From Rhododendron vialii (lineage: Eukaryota > Streptophyta > Magnoliopsida > Ericales > Ericaceae): 64,000 nucleotides of DNA. Numbering within the stretch: position 1 is the first letter of the stretch; each line of letters starts with the position of its first letter. Where the stretch lies: positions 30,144,501-30,208,500 of the forward strand of contig NC_080567.1 in NCBI RefSeq assembly GCF_030253575.1, read 5' to 3'. Position numbers and translations under genes: made by a program. Below are positions 10,030 to 21,511 of the stretch, piece after piece. A model generated the notes under the pieces. It had not been told where the DNA came from, ran no database searches, and saw nothing but the letters and a program-made list of their open reading frames with translations.

Positions 10030-13000
10030 TTTCTCAAGTTTCGATTGATTAATCCCCTTTATCGTATGTTTTAGAGCACCTCCAATGCTTTAATACCTGA
10101 ATGACCAGTGCTATTGGATTACTAGATATTACTGTATTGTATAAGTTCGGGTCGTCACAGAAGTACTCTTTTTCGAAGCCTTTATCATCAACTATTTTCT
10201 TAAAATGGATATTTTTTCTTTTAGTTGCATAAAAAACAATTGTAGTTGTATATGAGGGTTAATTTTATAAGTGGATAGAGAAATAATTTTTGCACTTCAC
10301 TTTCTTATAAATGTGCTCCGGAATTTAATTGATGCATTAATCCACACTAAAAGACAAATTTTAGAGAGCATTGATAAAATAGTGGATTGTAAAAATTATT
10401 TCCTAAGCTTATGTATACATATATACTAGCATTGTTCACTAAAAAGCACTGAGCACTTCTATCGAACCATAGGAATTTGGCAATGTGATCTTCATCCTAT
10501 GCATGGAATAGTATCCATTCAAATGACATTGAGCATACAACTATGAGACTTGGATTTGTATCAAAGCCTCTATTTGTGGACCTAAATGCCCATTGATTTT
10601 GTTGATTTGGTACTCTTTGCGCTAGCCACTTGAATAAGTGTGGGCAACATCAAGAAAATAGAGAAAGATTTTAGGGTCTATGCAATAGAACCAAAAAACA
10701 AACAGAGAAAAAAAGTGAGGAATGGGTGGGGTAGGGAAAATGAAAACAGGACATATGGTTTAAACTTCACAAACAACCATAGCCTTGCAACCCAAGTATG
10801 CAGGCTCGGCCCTAGGGCAAGGCCCAAGTGGCTGCCGCCTAGGACCGCCAAATTTTGGACGCAAAAAGCGGCCCTCATTTTGGATAATTATAAATGAAGG
10901 AGGTTTTGTTGGTAGCTATCAACACAGTGTGTTTTGGTTCGAATCTGTGCTTGCACTTTTTTACCTTTCTATTTCTTGGCATTGCCAGTTGAAATGTGTT
11001 ATTACGAAGTCTTGATATGCAAACCTAACAATACACGAGTCAAATATAGCTATCTACATCACCATGTTTCATAATCTCTCTGGATTCCAACTGCCAAAAA
11101 CTCTATAATTAGTAAGGCTTTCTCTATGTAAACTTCAGACACGAATTTTTTATTCACCCGGTTCTTTATCATCACATAGAGTTGCCTTTTCATCATCATG
11201 ATTGCTCATCTCTTCATTCTTTTGTTTGTCCTTTCCTCGGTTGCCATTGAGAAAACAAAGGGGTGCCAACACTCTTGCCTGCAGTGGCCACACTTCCGGC
11301 CTTGGCTGTGGCAACAAATGCAATGACGCTTGATGATCTCAACAAACCATTGTCGGATTTCATTGGTGTTCACGATGATGAGAAGCCATAAACAACCGCG
11401 CCAGACAGCCATGGCTTGCACGATTGGGAGGACAAAGAAACCACTCCGCCTAATCACGGGAAGACAAAAACACAAATTCTCCATATACGCCTGATCCTTA
11501 TGTCCATGGCTCGGCAACAACCATATAAAAGAATGGTTCACGGCCCTTTACTTGCTCTGTCTGTTCTTTACTTAAAAGGTGGTGGTGGTTAAAAGAATTG
11601 TGGTTTTCAAGACTATACATACAACTTCGGGGATGCGAATTCCAACACCGATGATGGCAGCCTTCGGCCTAGCCCCTTGTCGCTGTACTGCGAAACTTTG
11701 TTTGGCAAGCCGTCTGGAAGAGTTTCTTTTTTTTTTTTTTTTTCCTTTTTTATATATCCTGTCTGGAAGGGTTCCTGATAGTCGTCTAATCATTGATTTT
11801 GTAGGTAAGCAACTAACTATGTCCCTATTTCTCTGTTGTTTCTGGATAGAACTTATTTATACTTTCGATGCACTCCCAATCAGACAATATAACATGTTTG
11901 TCGAAATTGTGCCTCGAAATTAGTGTGCATCAAGAATGCAACGAAGGGAACAAAGATTTAGAAACCTCTGTCTAGAAGAGCAAACGGGTGAATAGGCATT
12001 CTTGAATTAGAAACCTCTGTCTAGAAGAGCCAATGGGTGAATAGACGTGTCTTCTGTCACTTTTTTTTTCTTCCCTTGTAATCTTAATGAAAAATTAGAA
12101 GTACCTATACTTGTCCGATTGAACTAATTTTTTATGAATCTCTCATAAAATTATTGAATTGCTCGGATTATTTGTGTGGGATCCAAAGTGGGCCATGCGT
12201 GCAGGTCAGTGCCATTAGTGCACAAGCTGTCGATTCCCATAGAATGTTCCGTCTACCTGAGCCCGACCCCAACCTGGCTATGAGGCATATAACGAGATTG
12301 AATTTATTCAATCTGACCGTTGAAGAGTCTCTCTCTCTACTTCCATTGTGAAAGTCTCTCTTTCTAATTCCATTGTCAAGTCCAATTTCTAACATCTTGA
12401 CCTTTTAATCAATTCTTTATAAAAACATCTCAATAAGATAATCGCAAGGACTAAAGAAAACTATCTAATTTTTTGTTTAATTTCTGGATCAAAATTTTAT
12501 AACAAGACACGTGTTATTCGATCAAATACCTGTCAAAACAAGAATGGCTTGCTTGAATTGTTTAAAAAACAAGCCTAACAAAATGAATGTTTTTCTCATC
12601 TGCATGAGGATTGAATCGTTCATGTATCAAACACCGTGAGATGATAATGGGAAAAAAATAAATAAATAGCCATTAACAAAGAGTTCTGTCTTTTTACCAC
12701 ATATAAATGAAGATTTATGTTGACAAAATATGAAAGCACACAACCAAATATTCCCAGTATCAGTAAAGGTATATGACTCAGAAGAAGATAAAACTGCTTG
12801 AAAGACAAGCAATATGTGACAAACACAAGGCTTCCTCTCCACAATTTGCCAAATTTTGAATAAAAGAGAAATGCCAAAAAAGAAGTTCTCCTCCAATATA
12901 CTAATCAAACTAGCAGATTGAGTTAGAATATGCTAAACAGAATCAGCACTTGGCCTACAACAAGCTCCAGCATTGGGATGTAAGAACCCGAAACACTATT

Positions 13001-13130
13001 AAATATCTAGCGTTGCATAAATTAAACATCAAAAAAAAACTGAACATGATAACCACCATATCCATATGTAATATATTTCTCGTGAACTGAAGACATTTCT
13101 CGGCACAATTTTTTTGCCAAGAAGATATGA
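10030..13130. other. Long stretch without a recognised gene
   Basis: Mostly AT-rich sequence. At 10070-10410 there are short inverted words and a GAGCACCTCCAATGC start typical of plant MITE ends, but the partner end is not clear. At 10800-10860 a GGCTCGGCCCTAGGG-type patch resembles a worn hAT or CACTA end. Short open frames (for example 11206-11541 minus) match nothing I know. A near-duplicate of about 45 bp lies at 11955-12045. Confidence 0.5.
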
Positions 13131-13139
13131 TCAAGAGAT

Positions 13140-14310
13140 TTCAACGGTACGATTTGAGGTGGAAAACTTGGCAGGCAGGCTTGTAAGATCTCTTGGTTGC
13201 AGCTTGCTCAAACTTCTTAGTAGCAGCTTCATTCTCTTCTAAGCTGGTCTGCACAAAGTACCTTATCCACCAAGACAAGCTTCGCAGTTTGGCCTTCACA
13301 CAAACACAAAAAGAAACAGCATGTTATGCTTTAAAGCTGACACTGCAGATTTTTTTTCGAGGCAACCGAAACCAGATTGCTGCCACTAAATAGGGAGGCA
13401 ACATGCAACAAATGTATGGTACGCAAATAAGAGGGCATGACCCTTAAGAACAAATGCATTTACTTATTTGCATGACAGTAGTAGTTAGTAAGATTCATTT
13501 TTTAACCTAATTAGACAAACGGGATTTGGAGTTTCGGTAGAAGTACATCATGCAGATATCAAAAGTTTGTGTCATGAGGTTTGCAGAAACCAAAACTTTG
13601 GCTGGATAAATTCGAGAGAAACTGATATTTTGTGGATGATGGACAATTAGACATTCATCATAATAATTCAGGCAATCTCTCTGTCTTTGAGAAACTTTAG
13701 CAGACTCCAAAGGATGGAAACTTTTAAGCAGACCACCCCCTTATTTTTACTAATGGGAAGTCCGGAGCAGAATCTAACTTGGTATATTAGTACAGTGTCG
13801 GGACTTGATGGAGTCTTTAAGGACTGGTTGAGGGTCTCTTGAACCAAGTTGGAGTCGTGCTCCATGCAGTTACAATAGAATGACAACTTTTGTATCATGT
13901 ATAAACTTAACTTCTAGTAGTAGCAAGGCAGATATGAGATAAGTGGGAACTTCTGGGAAGACAGTTAGAATCTTGAACATAAATTGATTCCAACAGGAAT
14001 ATCGACGCACACATCTACTTCACAGAGATACAAGATGCAGCGGATCTATAAACCACAATACATTGTATTGATAATCCTCAATTAATGAGTGCTGTCACCT
14101 ATGCGGCCAATCCAACCAACCTAACAGTCAATGATATAAGCAACGATCCACACAACATGTTTCATCTTGTATGCATGAGCAACTATAGGTCTATAATACC
14201 CTTCTTTGACTAGGAACAGAATCAATTCCAACAAAACATTAGTAACTTACCGGTCGACCAAATGTGGAGAACTCTGCCACTTTAGCTCTATGCTGGCCTG
14301 GGTAACCTAC
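13140..14310 (-). other. Possible worn coding pieces, minus strand
   Basis: Two minus-strand blocks look exon-like. One is 13290-13168, ending EENEAATKKFEQAATKRSYK and shortly after a stop. The other is about 14313-14255, bounded by AG and GTAAG words. I do not recognise a family, and the frames do not join cleanly. They sit beside the HISN1, NFU and BOP1 fragments and may be another captured gene. A function cannot be given. Confidence 0.25.
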
Positions 14311-14483
14311 ATATGACAACACAAAATAGCAAACATTCACCAATGTAACCCTTAACTAGAAATACGTGAACATCATCAAGGAAATATGGTATTGACAAAT
14401 ATGCTTGTAAGCTTTAAAAGAGCACCTTTATCTACCATACATACACTAAACTAACCAACTATCAAATTGAACAACAATGAGAT

Positions 14484-14940
14484 ATTTTCCAGGCATTTTT
14501 TGCCTGAATCATGTTTTTTTGCTGGAAAACCATCAACAAGCAGGGAATCAGTGAAACTGCAGGCCTACTAAGCCAGAAATTCCACAAGTAGTTCCAAAAT
14601 CATTCTTTTGAGTCTTCATTGATCCAGAAAATTCTTATGCCCTTCCTTTTACAGGGGTTGAGGAGACTCAAACTTGCATTTTTGTGTGGGATGTTATCGA
14701 AGCTGCTAGGAGGTGCCTTAGGAAACTTCATGTAATAAATCACTTGACGCGGAAATTGTAACCCAGAGTTGATCCCCCAAGTTTGGGCCAGAACATATGG
14801 CTCTGGCATAGTAAAGAAAGAAAATTGTCTTACCGCTCTCAGTTGTTGAACAGACTTATAAAGCAGCTTTTTGGGTACACATATGACTATCGCATAGTAA
14901 TCTGCTGCTATTCTCCCATCACATTTTGCAAAAAACCGGA
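14484..14940 (-). pseudogene. HISN1 fragment (exon 10 plus part of intron 10)
   Basis: This matches the complete HISN1 gene at about 23350-24087, same orientation. On the minus strand the exon part reads [20 protein letters not shown], then [11 protein letters not shown], followed by a GTAAG donor and a long intron stretch also found in the true gene. Intron retention shows a DNA-level copy. The copy stops at a CCGGACTA junction and passes directly into an NFU piece on the opposite strand. It has no start or end of the gene and cannot make the enzyme. It lacks the 200-bp MITE and the 78-bp tandem copy present at the true locus. Confidence 0.9.
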
Positions 14941-15078
14941 CTAGTAGCAATCGAAGAGCCAATCGGGAGAATTCAATTCACTGGGCCAGTTGCAGTTGTA
15001 ACTACTGTTGGGGTGTCTGTCATACAGAAACTACGGGAGAAAATACCATCCATTGCAGCAGTTCACGTTCTTTCATGA
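14941..15078 (+). pseudogene. NFU-type scaffold protein, last-exon fragment
   Basis: The plus strand reads LVAIEEPIGRIQFTGPVAVV, VGVSVIQKLREKIPSIAAV and ends HVLS-stop. This is the C-terminal second NifU-like domain of plant plastid NFU2/NFU3 proteins, which hand Fe-S clusters to plastid targets. The piece starts abruptly at the HISN1 junction, with no upstream NFU exon. Its frame is open and better kept than the equivalent part of the pseudogene at 21286-21511. It therefore did not derive from that copy in its present state. Confidence 0.8.
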
Positions 15079-15395
15079 TGTGTTATTGGCACTCTCTGGA
15101 GTGGATGGGATATTTTCAAAACAAAATCTGTGCTTGGCCATGACTAATATTGCAATGCGCTTTTTTTTTTCTTCCCTAATTCCGAGATCCACACCCTAGA
15201 AAGCAATTTTATTAGTCCAGAGATGATACTATCTGCTATGAAGGACTTGCCAAATAGTTCCAGCTTCACAAGTCAAAATGAATTGTCCCCAAAATTAAAC
15301 ATGAACAGGACTGCCAAAAAGGAACATTTTATGCGGGACCATACAATTCTGCAAATTCAATTATTGATACCAACATAGATAGTGATCAAGCACGC

Positions 15396-15767
15396 TCATT
15401 GCCGAGAATGGAACTTACAGTTCGTTACTCCTAAAATTCGGGAAAATTGACAAAAAGAAGTCAGCGGATGTTCAATAGAAAGTGTGTCACCATCAGTATT
15501 GAGATATTTCAGTATATTCACGAGGATTATCACTGCTTCCATTTCAACCATATCAAGAAGAAAAAGATGTAGAATCAAAGTACAAATCTTTTCCATTTGA
15601 ACTTGTATTTCCTCGGAGAATTTCCAGTGGAACAATAGAGGATTCTGATTCAAATAGGGATAAACCATACCATCAGAGCATGATGCAGATAGAGGATAAG
15701 AAGGATGAAAGGCCACACTAGTAATCGTCGTATCTTTTGGTTGGCACCTGAAATATATACAGACCAT
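15396..15767 (-). pseudogene. BOP1 WD40 fragment
   Basis: On the minus strand, after an acceptor-like TTTCAG, an open frame reads CQPKDTTITSVAFHPSYPLS, ASCSDGMVYPYLNQNPLL and later GVTNCKFHSRQ. These match the last WD40 repeats of BOP1 (block of proliferation 1), which in plants runs ASCSDD...HGMVYSDLNQNPL and GVLDCKFHPRQ. BOP1 acts in the nucleolus in 60S ribosome biogenesis. The middle of the frame has lost similarity and both ends are missing, so this is a fragment. It sits next to the HISN1 and NFU pieces. Confidence 0.65.
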
Positions 15768-16139
15768 ATCAGAGCTACTATGCCGAATTTCAAAATAAGA
15801 TTGGGACAGAAAAGAAAAACTAGCACATTAAAGACAGCCGGTCATAAAGTTCAATCTAGAGCACCAACCTTTCTACAAAGCACCTTTCGCGTATGTACAT
15901 GCGTTTTTGCTCCTCTTAGTCGTAGACTCATAAATCATAATCATAAGCATAGAGCCGTAATTGAGAGCGAGTGCGAAGGGTAGGCCTACCGAAGGATTGT
16001 TTCCAACAGATCCGTACAGTGGTAAACAAATACTTGACAAAGCTTAATTAAAATTGAAAGCTATGCAAAATCAACATCAGCTGACTGACTGGTTTTGAGT
16101 TAGAACTGAAAGAATGAAGGATTAGAAGAGACCTGTTAC

Positions 16140-17064
16140 CAAGGATGGGATCAGGGGGTCTAGTGGCGGCGACCGCCACGACAAGAATTTTAGAAAATGC
16201 AATTATTATATGTGAAAAAAAAATGTATTTCCAACCTATATAGTCTCGCCACTGCTAGATTTTTTTCTTATTTTTTATTATATATTAGTCATAAATCTTT
16301 TTTTTTTTTTTTTTTTAAGAAATGAGACCCAAAAAAGTATTCTAAAACTAAATTCAATGGGCCAAAGTGAAATAATATAAATGATGATGTGTAATTAAGA
16401 AAAAAAACTCCACATTAATTATAACCCTAAAATAACTTAACCTAAAAAATTAAGGGAATTTAATTATAATGTCACTCCCCAAATATATAATGTCACTCCT
16501 AAAAGGGAGTTCGGTTATCAATTTGGGAAATCCATATAGGGATTTGGAGAGTGACATTATAAATTTGGAGAGTGGCATTATCTTTGTGCAGACTAATGCT
16601 ATAGACTATCAATGAAGGAAGCATGGTAATGTGCACATAAATTGAATTGAGTCTCTAGGTCTGCCCTCTTTGATGTCATTTGGCTTTGATTTGGGGCATA
16701 GTTCCACAGCAAAACACGTATAATGGGGCTATTGTTTAAGTGGTATTCTGAGATCAGCCATTTTATACATATTGTTAAAAGTTAGGTCTGTCTCCAATCC
16801 TCCTCTGCTCATACCCCCAATGATTGAGGACTACATGGGTTCTGTTGCTGCTGTTGTTGTTGGAGTGGCATTATCGATGCCCAAAATTAAAATTAGTCTT
16901 TTTTCATACTCTATGTGCAAATGAAAAACATCATTTACTATAGTTGTTATTATGTTATTTTAATTTTTTTCTGGAACCGATGACTATTAATATTGTAATG
17001 CATCTTTTTATTTTTTTAGTATATATTTCGCCACTGCTAGGGTAAAATCCTGGTTCCGTCCTTG
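16140..17064. mobile_element. Non-autonomous hAT-like transposon, 925 bp
   Basis: An 8-bp target duplication CCTGTTAC lies at 16132-16139 and 17065-17072. Inside are imperfect terminal inverted repeats: CAAGGATGGGATCAGG at the left and the complement of CAAGGACGGAACCAGG at the right. It has no transposase frame. It interrupts the second promoter-like module, which is continuous at the first locus around 7050-7110. It contains a nested palindromic element (16462-16583) and a GGTTCTGTTGCTGCTGTTG patch near 16837 that resembles a (TTG)n retroelement tail. Confidence 0.8.
16462..16583. mobile_element. Small palindromic MITE, nested
   Basis: This is a near-palindrome whose arms read ATAATGTCACTCCCCAAAT and, complemented, TAATGCCACTCTCCAAAT, with a central GGGAGTTCGGTTATCAATTT. 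The same words make up the element at 27143-27262, so the two belong to one family. It sits inside the hAT-like element. Confidence 0.65.
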
Positions 17065-17199
17065 CCTGTTACAATGGCAGTCGGACAAGTCCATTGAATT
17101 CCTTCCTGAGCTATGCAAAATCCCCGAAGGCCCTTTCCTCCAGCTGAACCACCACACAACCTCTCTCACTCTCTCTCTCTCTCTCCGCGGAGTGAATTT

Positions 17200-17770
17200 T
17201 CTCCGGTAATAGGAGTACTGAAAAAGAAACGATATGGGTGTGATCCAGTGCAGCCAAAACTATTTTCAGAAAAATAAATTTACTCCGATCATCTTCGATT
17301 ATTAAATAATTAGTATTCGATTTGCATGATCTTCGAAATTGTTAATCTTCTTGATAAGTTCTACCAATTGAACAGTTTCGATCAAGAATTAAATCCAGTA
17401 CGAGTTCACAATTTACAGATTACCCGTCGCAGTCGCTGTGGTGGGAGCTTCAAATGGCGTGCGAAGTCGTTTCAAAAACCTCGCACTTTGAAGACACGAG
17501 GTTTTGTGAACTCGTCGTTTGATCAAGTGCGACCAGTTCTATTTTCAGAAAATTAAATTCACTCTTATCATCTCCGATTATCTATCAATATGAACTTTAT
17601 TCACATTATATTATACAAATTATATCTCATTGACAAGATCTACAACTTGAACAGATTAGATCAAGAAATAAACTCAGAAGGAGCTCACAATTTTCCGATT
17701 AGACGTGGCCAATGGACTTCTCATGTTCGAAATGCGAAGTCATAATTAATAAACCGACGTCGTTTTTGTG
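17200..17770. repeat. Two tandem ~280-bp units of a promoter-like module (second locus)
   Basis: Units start near 17240 and 17521 and share ATTTTCAGAAAA-TAAATT-ACTC, AATTAGTATTCG and AGCTCACAATTT-type words with the units at 7180 and 7440. The second ends in ACCGACGTCGTTTTTG near 17752. The match to the first locus resumes at about 16070-16130, before the hAT insertion. Confidence 0.7.
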
Positions 17771-17884
17771 AACCGCAGTGTTGAGATGCGAGGTTCTATC
17801 AAGATAACCCGGTCGTCTTCGTTTCAGTCGCCTCCAAATATCGACCCGCCCAAGGTGGGGGGAGATCAACCAGCAGTCGTCGTC

Positions 17885-18035
17885 CCGCTTCCCCCATGGT
17901 TCTCGCTCTCTCTCTCTCTCTATATATATATATATGTTTGTGTGTGCGCGCGCCCATGCATGTATATCATATCTCACTATATCTTGTTTCAATTCCCTGT
18001 GAACTGATTCTGGCGTCACATTTCAGGTATGCAAA
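17885..18035 (+). promoter_or_regulatory. Second gene 5'-end-like region with (TC)n(TA)n tract
   Basis: A (TC)n tract leads into (TA)n and a GTGTGTGCGCGCGC stretch (17907-17953). A leader with donor-like CAG|GTATGCAAAAGC near 18027 follows. It matches the layout at 7780-7930. Downstream lies the NFU pseudogene. It is likely the old 5' UTR exon, but no coding exon is visible next to it. Confidence 0.4.
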
Positions 18036-18382
18036 AGCTTTGTCTGTGTTTTTTTTTTTTCTTCTTTGGCAATTCTTATTATTATTGCCTGTCTTCATCA
18101 CCAAAACTATCATTTTGTATGTCGGGTGTTCGGATAAGTTTCTTTCTTAGCTGTAGATGTCATATGGGCTTGATAGAATGAATAAAAAAAACCAGTTTCA
18201 AAACTGTCAATTTTGCTATCGAGTATGTTATTCTTGATAGTTGGGGGTGGTCAATGTGAGTACAACCATTGCAAAATACTAGGTACATGGTTAGGGCATA
18301 AAGATAGAGAGGATTATTCGGTGCTCTAGGGGCAAGTAATAATTTTTCGTAGGGATGGGTATTTAGTTTTGCAAGAAGCCTC

Positions 18383-18750
18383 AGATCATCTCCAAGGGAG
18401 GTAGCAAAATGAAAACTAAACCACATTTGAAAACCCATGTCAGCAAACGGAGCTCCAAGGGAGATAGCAAACTCACTACGCCATTATTTGTAGCTTTCTC
18501 ACTCTTTAAGTTTGAAGAGAGACAAAATGAGTCTTCGAATTGAAACACCATCAAATATAATAATGATGATTGGTAAACTATTTGATTGTTTTGGGAAAAT
18601 GGGTCACCTAAAGTCAAAAGAGTAACAAAAAATATAAAGGTTGAAGAGTCCTTTGGAGTGGACTTGTAGCAAATGGATCTTCAACTTGCCACATGTGTCA
18701 CTAAAGCTAAATTGGGTATAGAAATTTGATACCTCCCTTGGAGATGCTCT
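18383..18750. mobile_element. Terminal-inverted-repeat element, about 370 bp
   Basis: The left end is AGATCATCTCCAAGGGAGGT and the right end, complemented, is AGAGCATCTCCAAGGGAGGT. An internal CTCCAAGGGAGATAGCAAAC copy near 18452 suggests sub-terminal repeats. No clear target duplication was found, so the superfamily is open. It lies in the presumed first intron of the NFU pseudogene. Confidence 0.65.
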
Positions 18751-19762
18751 TAGTGGTGAACCTATATAACTCAAAGTATGCACACCTAATTCTACCTTAA
18801 TAAGGAGTTTTGTAGTTTACTTATTGCATGTTAGAAGTTCAAACACTCACTCTTCATGAAATAAATATTATAAGGCATGGAATTTCTTGATGGGAGAAAT
18901 TGTTTACTCTTTTTCAATTCTCTATATTGTGATAATAACCATAACGATAACGGTGTCCATGTAATTCTCACTTGATTGATTGGGTATGAGGAAGGAAACT
19001 GGAGATAGACCTACGCAATATGTGACTGATGTGCAATTAATTTGTTATGAGTTGGTAGTTGTGACTTGTGATTGTTTGCGTCGTAGCCTTTGTTTCTTAA
19101 TTTACTTCCACTGTAGGAACCATAAGAACATCCATTAATCACCCGCCCTTCGATATGTGCAGTGGAAATTACGTGACTTCTAGTGGGCATGTTACATGCC
19201 GTACTCATGAAAAAAGCTTTCATGTTTGTGGTGTAAATCCATGTTTGTGGTTATGAAGATGTTTGGCTGAAATGAGAAGTGCTTGAAAATGTGTAGATTA
19301 GTTATTACTCGTATATAGTTGGTTTAAATTTAGTTGGCTAGTTGTATTTTTTTATGATTACTCATGCAGTGATGAGTCTCATGGTAAGGCACTCATAATG
19401 GAAATTGGAATCATGACATTGGACGAGAGGCTAGTTTGACCAGGAAAGTATTAGTAAGTCTGGTCTGGTGTGACCAAGAGTTGTGTTTGAGACAAGATTC
19501 TTTTGATAAAAACGATGATTAAGCCTTGTTTTTTGTTTCATCACTTCAATCAGGTCTTCGTAAGCCTCTTTGTTATTGACCGATGCATTACAAATTTACA
19601 CAAGTTTACCATTGTCATTCGTCACTTCGCCAGTAGAAGTATCTAATTTGTGTGAAAATTTCTACCAGTGTGTTTTTAATTCCTTACTTTTTTGGTACTG
19701 AGATTGATATTTTTATTGAAATTTCCTAGTTAACTCTTTTTGCTATTTTGCTGTTGCAAAAG

Positions 19763-21511
19763 GCAGTTGCTGCCCCAGATTCTGCTGTGGAACTGCCCTT
19801 GACTCCAGAAAATGTGTAGTGTGTGTTGGATGAAGTTCGACAATATCTCCTGGTAATGTGACACCTAAGATGCACCGACACGGATACGGGATACGGACAC
19901 GTCAGGGATATGTCAAATGTAAAGTGCATTTGTATTATAGAGGTATGCTACGATTTCCTATAAACGTTGGAGACCTTTTAATGTGTCCTTAGCATGTTCC
20001 AAGTGTGTTTCCAACATGTCCTAGAGTATCCACAATGTGTCTAAGGAAGAGAAATATAATAAAAACATTGGACAAGTATTTAGGCTTGTCCAATACGTGT
20101 CCAGAGAGTGTCATGTCGTGTCCGTGACTGACACGTGTCGGACACGGATACGTGAGGCCGATAGACGTGTTTGTGCTTCTTAGTGTGACACTACACAAGA
20201 TTGATGGCAATGTTGCAAGGTTGAAGCTACAATGAGCGTGTGGCTCCTTTTCAAGCTTCGTAACGACTGTGAAGATGGGAATCAAGTGTTGTTTAATGTA
20301 AAATTTTCCTGAAGTAGTTGCGGTGGAACCTATAGCAGATGGGGAGATTGGCCTCGAGCTGATTAAGAAAACATAGACAAGGTAATGATGATGCATCTCC
20401 ATTCTTTATATACAAACTGCTATCTTTTAAAGCACTATGGTTTTAACATGTTTGTGAACCAGTTGATCCTTTTCTGCATTGAGATGCTACATCACCACTT
20501 TAGAAATTGTATTTCCGTACTGCTTTTGAGGGTATGATCATATTCACTTCATGTGCTCGAAAAGGAATTTCAGAATGTGTGTGAGAGCTTACATCATTCG
20601 GGATCTTTGAGGAGGAGCAGTACCATTGCAAATAGATAACAGATATAGTCAACAATGTTTGGCCGGGGCTTCAAATGAGAAATGCTACACCTCGAGTCCT
20701 TGACAAAATGAGTGGGCATTTCTCCTTAGATATGTCTCATCATCCATGTTAAACATTATCTCTTGAAAGTGATGAATCTTGGGAGAAGTTTCAGCATTGT
20801 TTTGAATAAGGTATTGGGGATCCGTATCTATATTGCTCATACGGCCAGGTGTCAGCCTGTATAGCACAGTATTGGCTTGTGTCCTGGAAATGTTGGTATT
20901 GGATGTCCGAAATTCTTATATGCCGGTAGGCTAGAGGATACGCTACTACTATCCTTAGAACCCTGATTTGAATCGTGCAAGGCTGCAGTGGTGTAGATCG
21001 AATTCGGGTGGACTCTGTTATGTTGTTTGGAGATATGAGCGGACATAGTGTAGCTGGAGAAGCGATGAGCCAACACTTAACTGAGAGCAGAATGTCCTGA
21101 CTAGTTTTTGAACATCTCTTTTCAGTGTCTTATCAGATTCACTTCACATTACCTAAAAGTTTGTCCTGATAACTGATATAGTTTGATAATATTTTATGAA
21201 AGTTTGTTCCTCGATAGCAACAACATATTCCTGAGTCGCTACTTGATTTAGCGTTCTTATTGTGCTCATCATTTGTTTCATTTAGGTCCTTGGAAAATAC
21301 GGTCATACCTAGTTGGAGAAGCTGGTGGATCTATGGAACTTGTGGCAATCGAAGAGCCAATTGTGCAAATACGAATCACGGGTCCAACTGTAGGGCCCAG
21401 ATTTGATCTAGTCCTTTGACAGGCCAATGCAGGGGTATTGCGATTTGGGTGTCTGTCACACAGGAACTACAGGAGAAAATAATATCCGTTGCAGTAATTC
21501 AACTAATATAA
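19763..21511 (+). pseudogene. NFU2/NFU3-like Fe-S scaffold pseudogene
   Basis: Pieces in order follow the plant plastid NFU2/3 layout. At 19763-19852 it reads VELPLTPENV-stop-CVLDEVRQYLL. At 20199-20312 it reads IDGNVARLKLQ-stop-ACGSF and MGIK, where the family has the cluster-binding CGSCP; the second cysteine is lost. At 20335-20382 it reads EIGLELIKK. At 21286-21511 it reads MELVAIEEPIVQIRITGPTV and, in another frame, VSVTQELQEKIISVAVIQLI-stop. Premature stops, a frameshift and a hAT MITE inside the first NFU domain show it is dead. Introns are retained. Confidence 0.8.
19865..20183. mobile_element. hAT-type MITE, 319 bp
   Basis: A perfect 8-bp target duplication TGTGACAC lies at 19857-19864 and 20184-20191. 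The 11-bp terminal inverted repeats are CTAAGATGCAC and GTGCTTCTTAG (one mismatch). The interior is rich in GACACG and CGGATACG words, in both orientations. It splits the first NFU domain of the pseudogene, between the QYLL and IDGNV parts. Confidence 0.88.

Noticed and set aside
9825-10052. A small independent 75-residue gene
   Set aside because: It is part of the third CSN1 exon and runs into the intron; the real unit is three spliced exons of a gene fragment.
14600-14962. A second HISN1 gene
   Set aside because: Only exon 10 and intron 10 are present; no other exons flank it, so it is a fragment.
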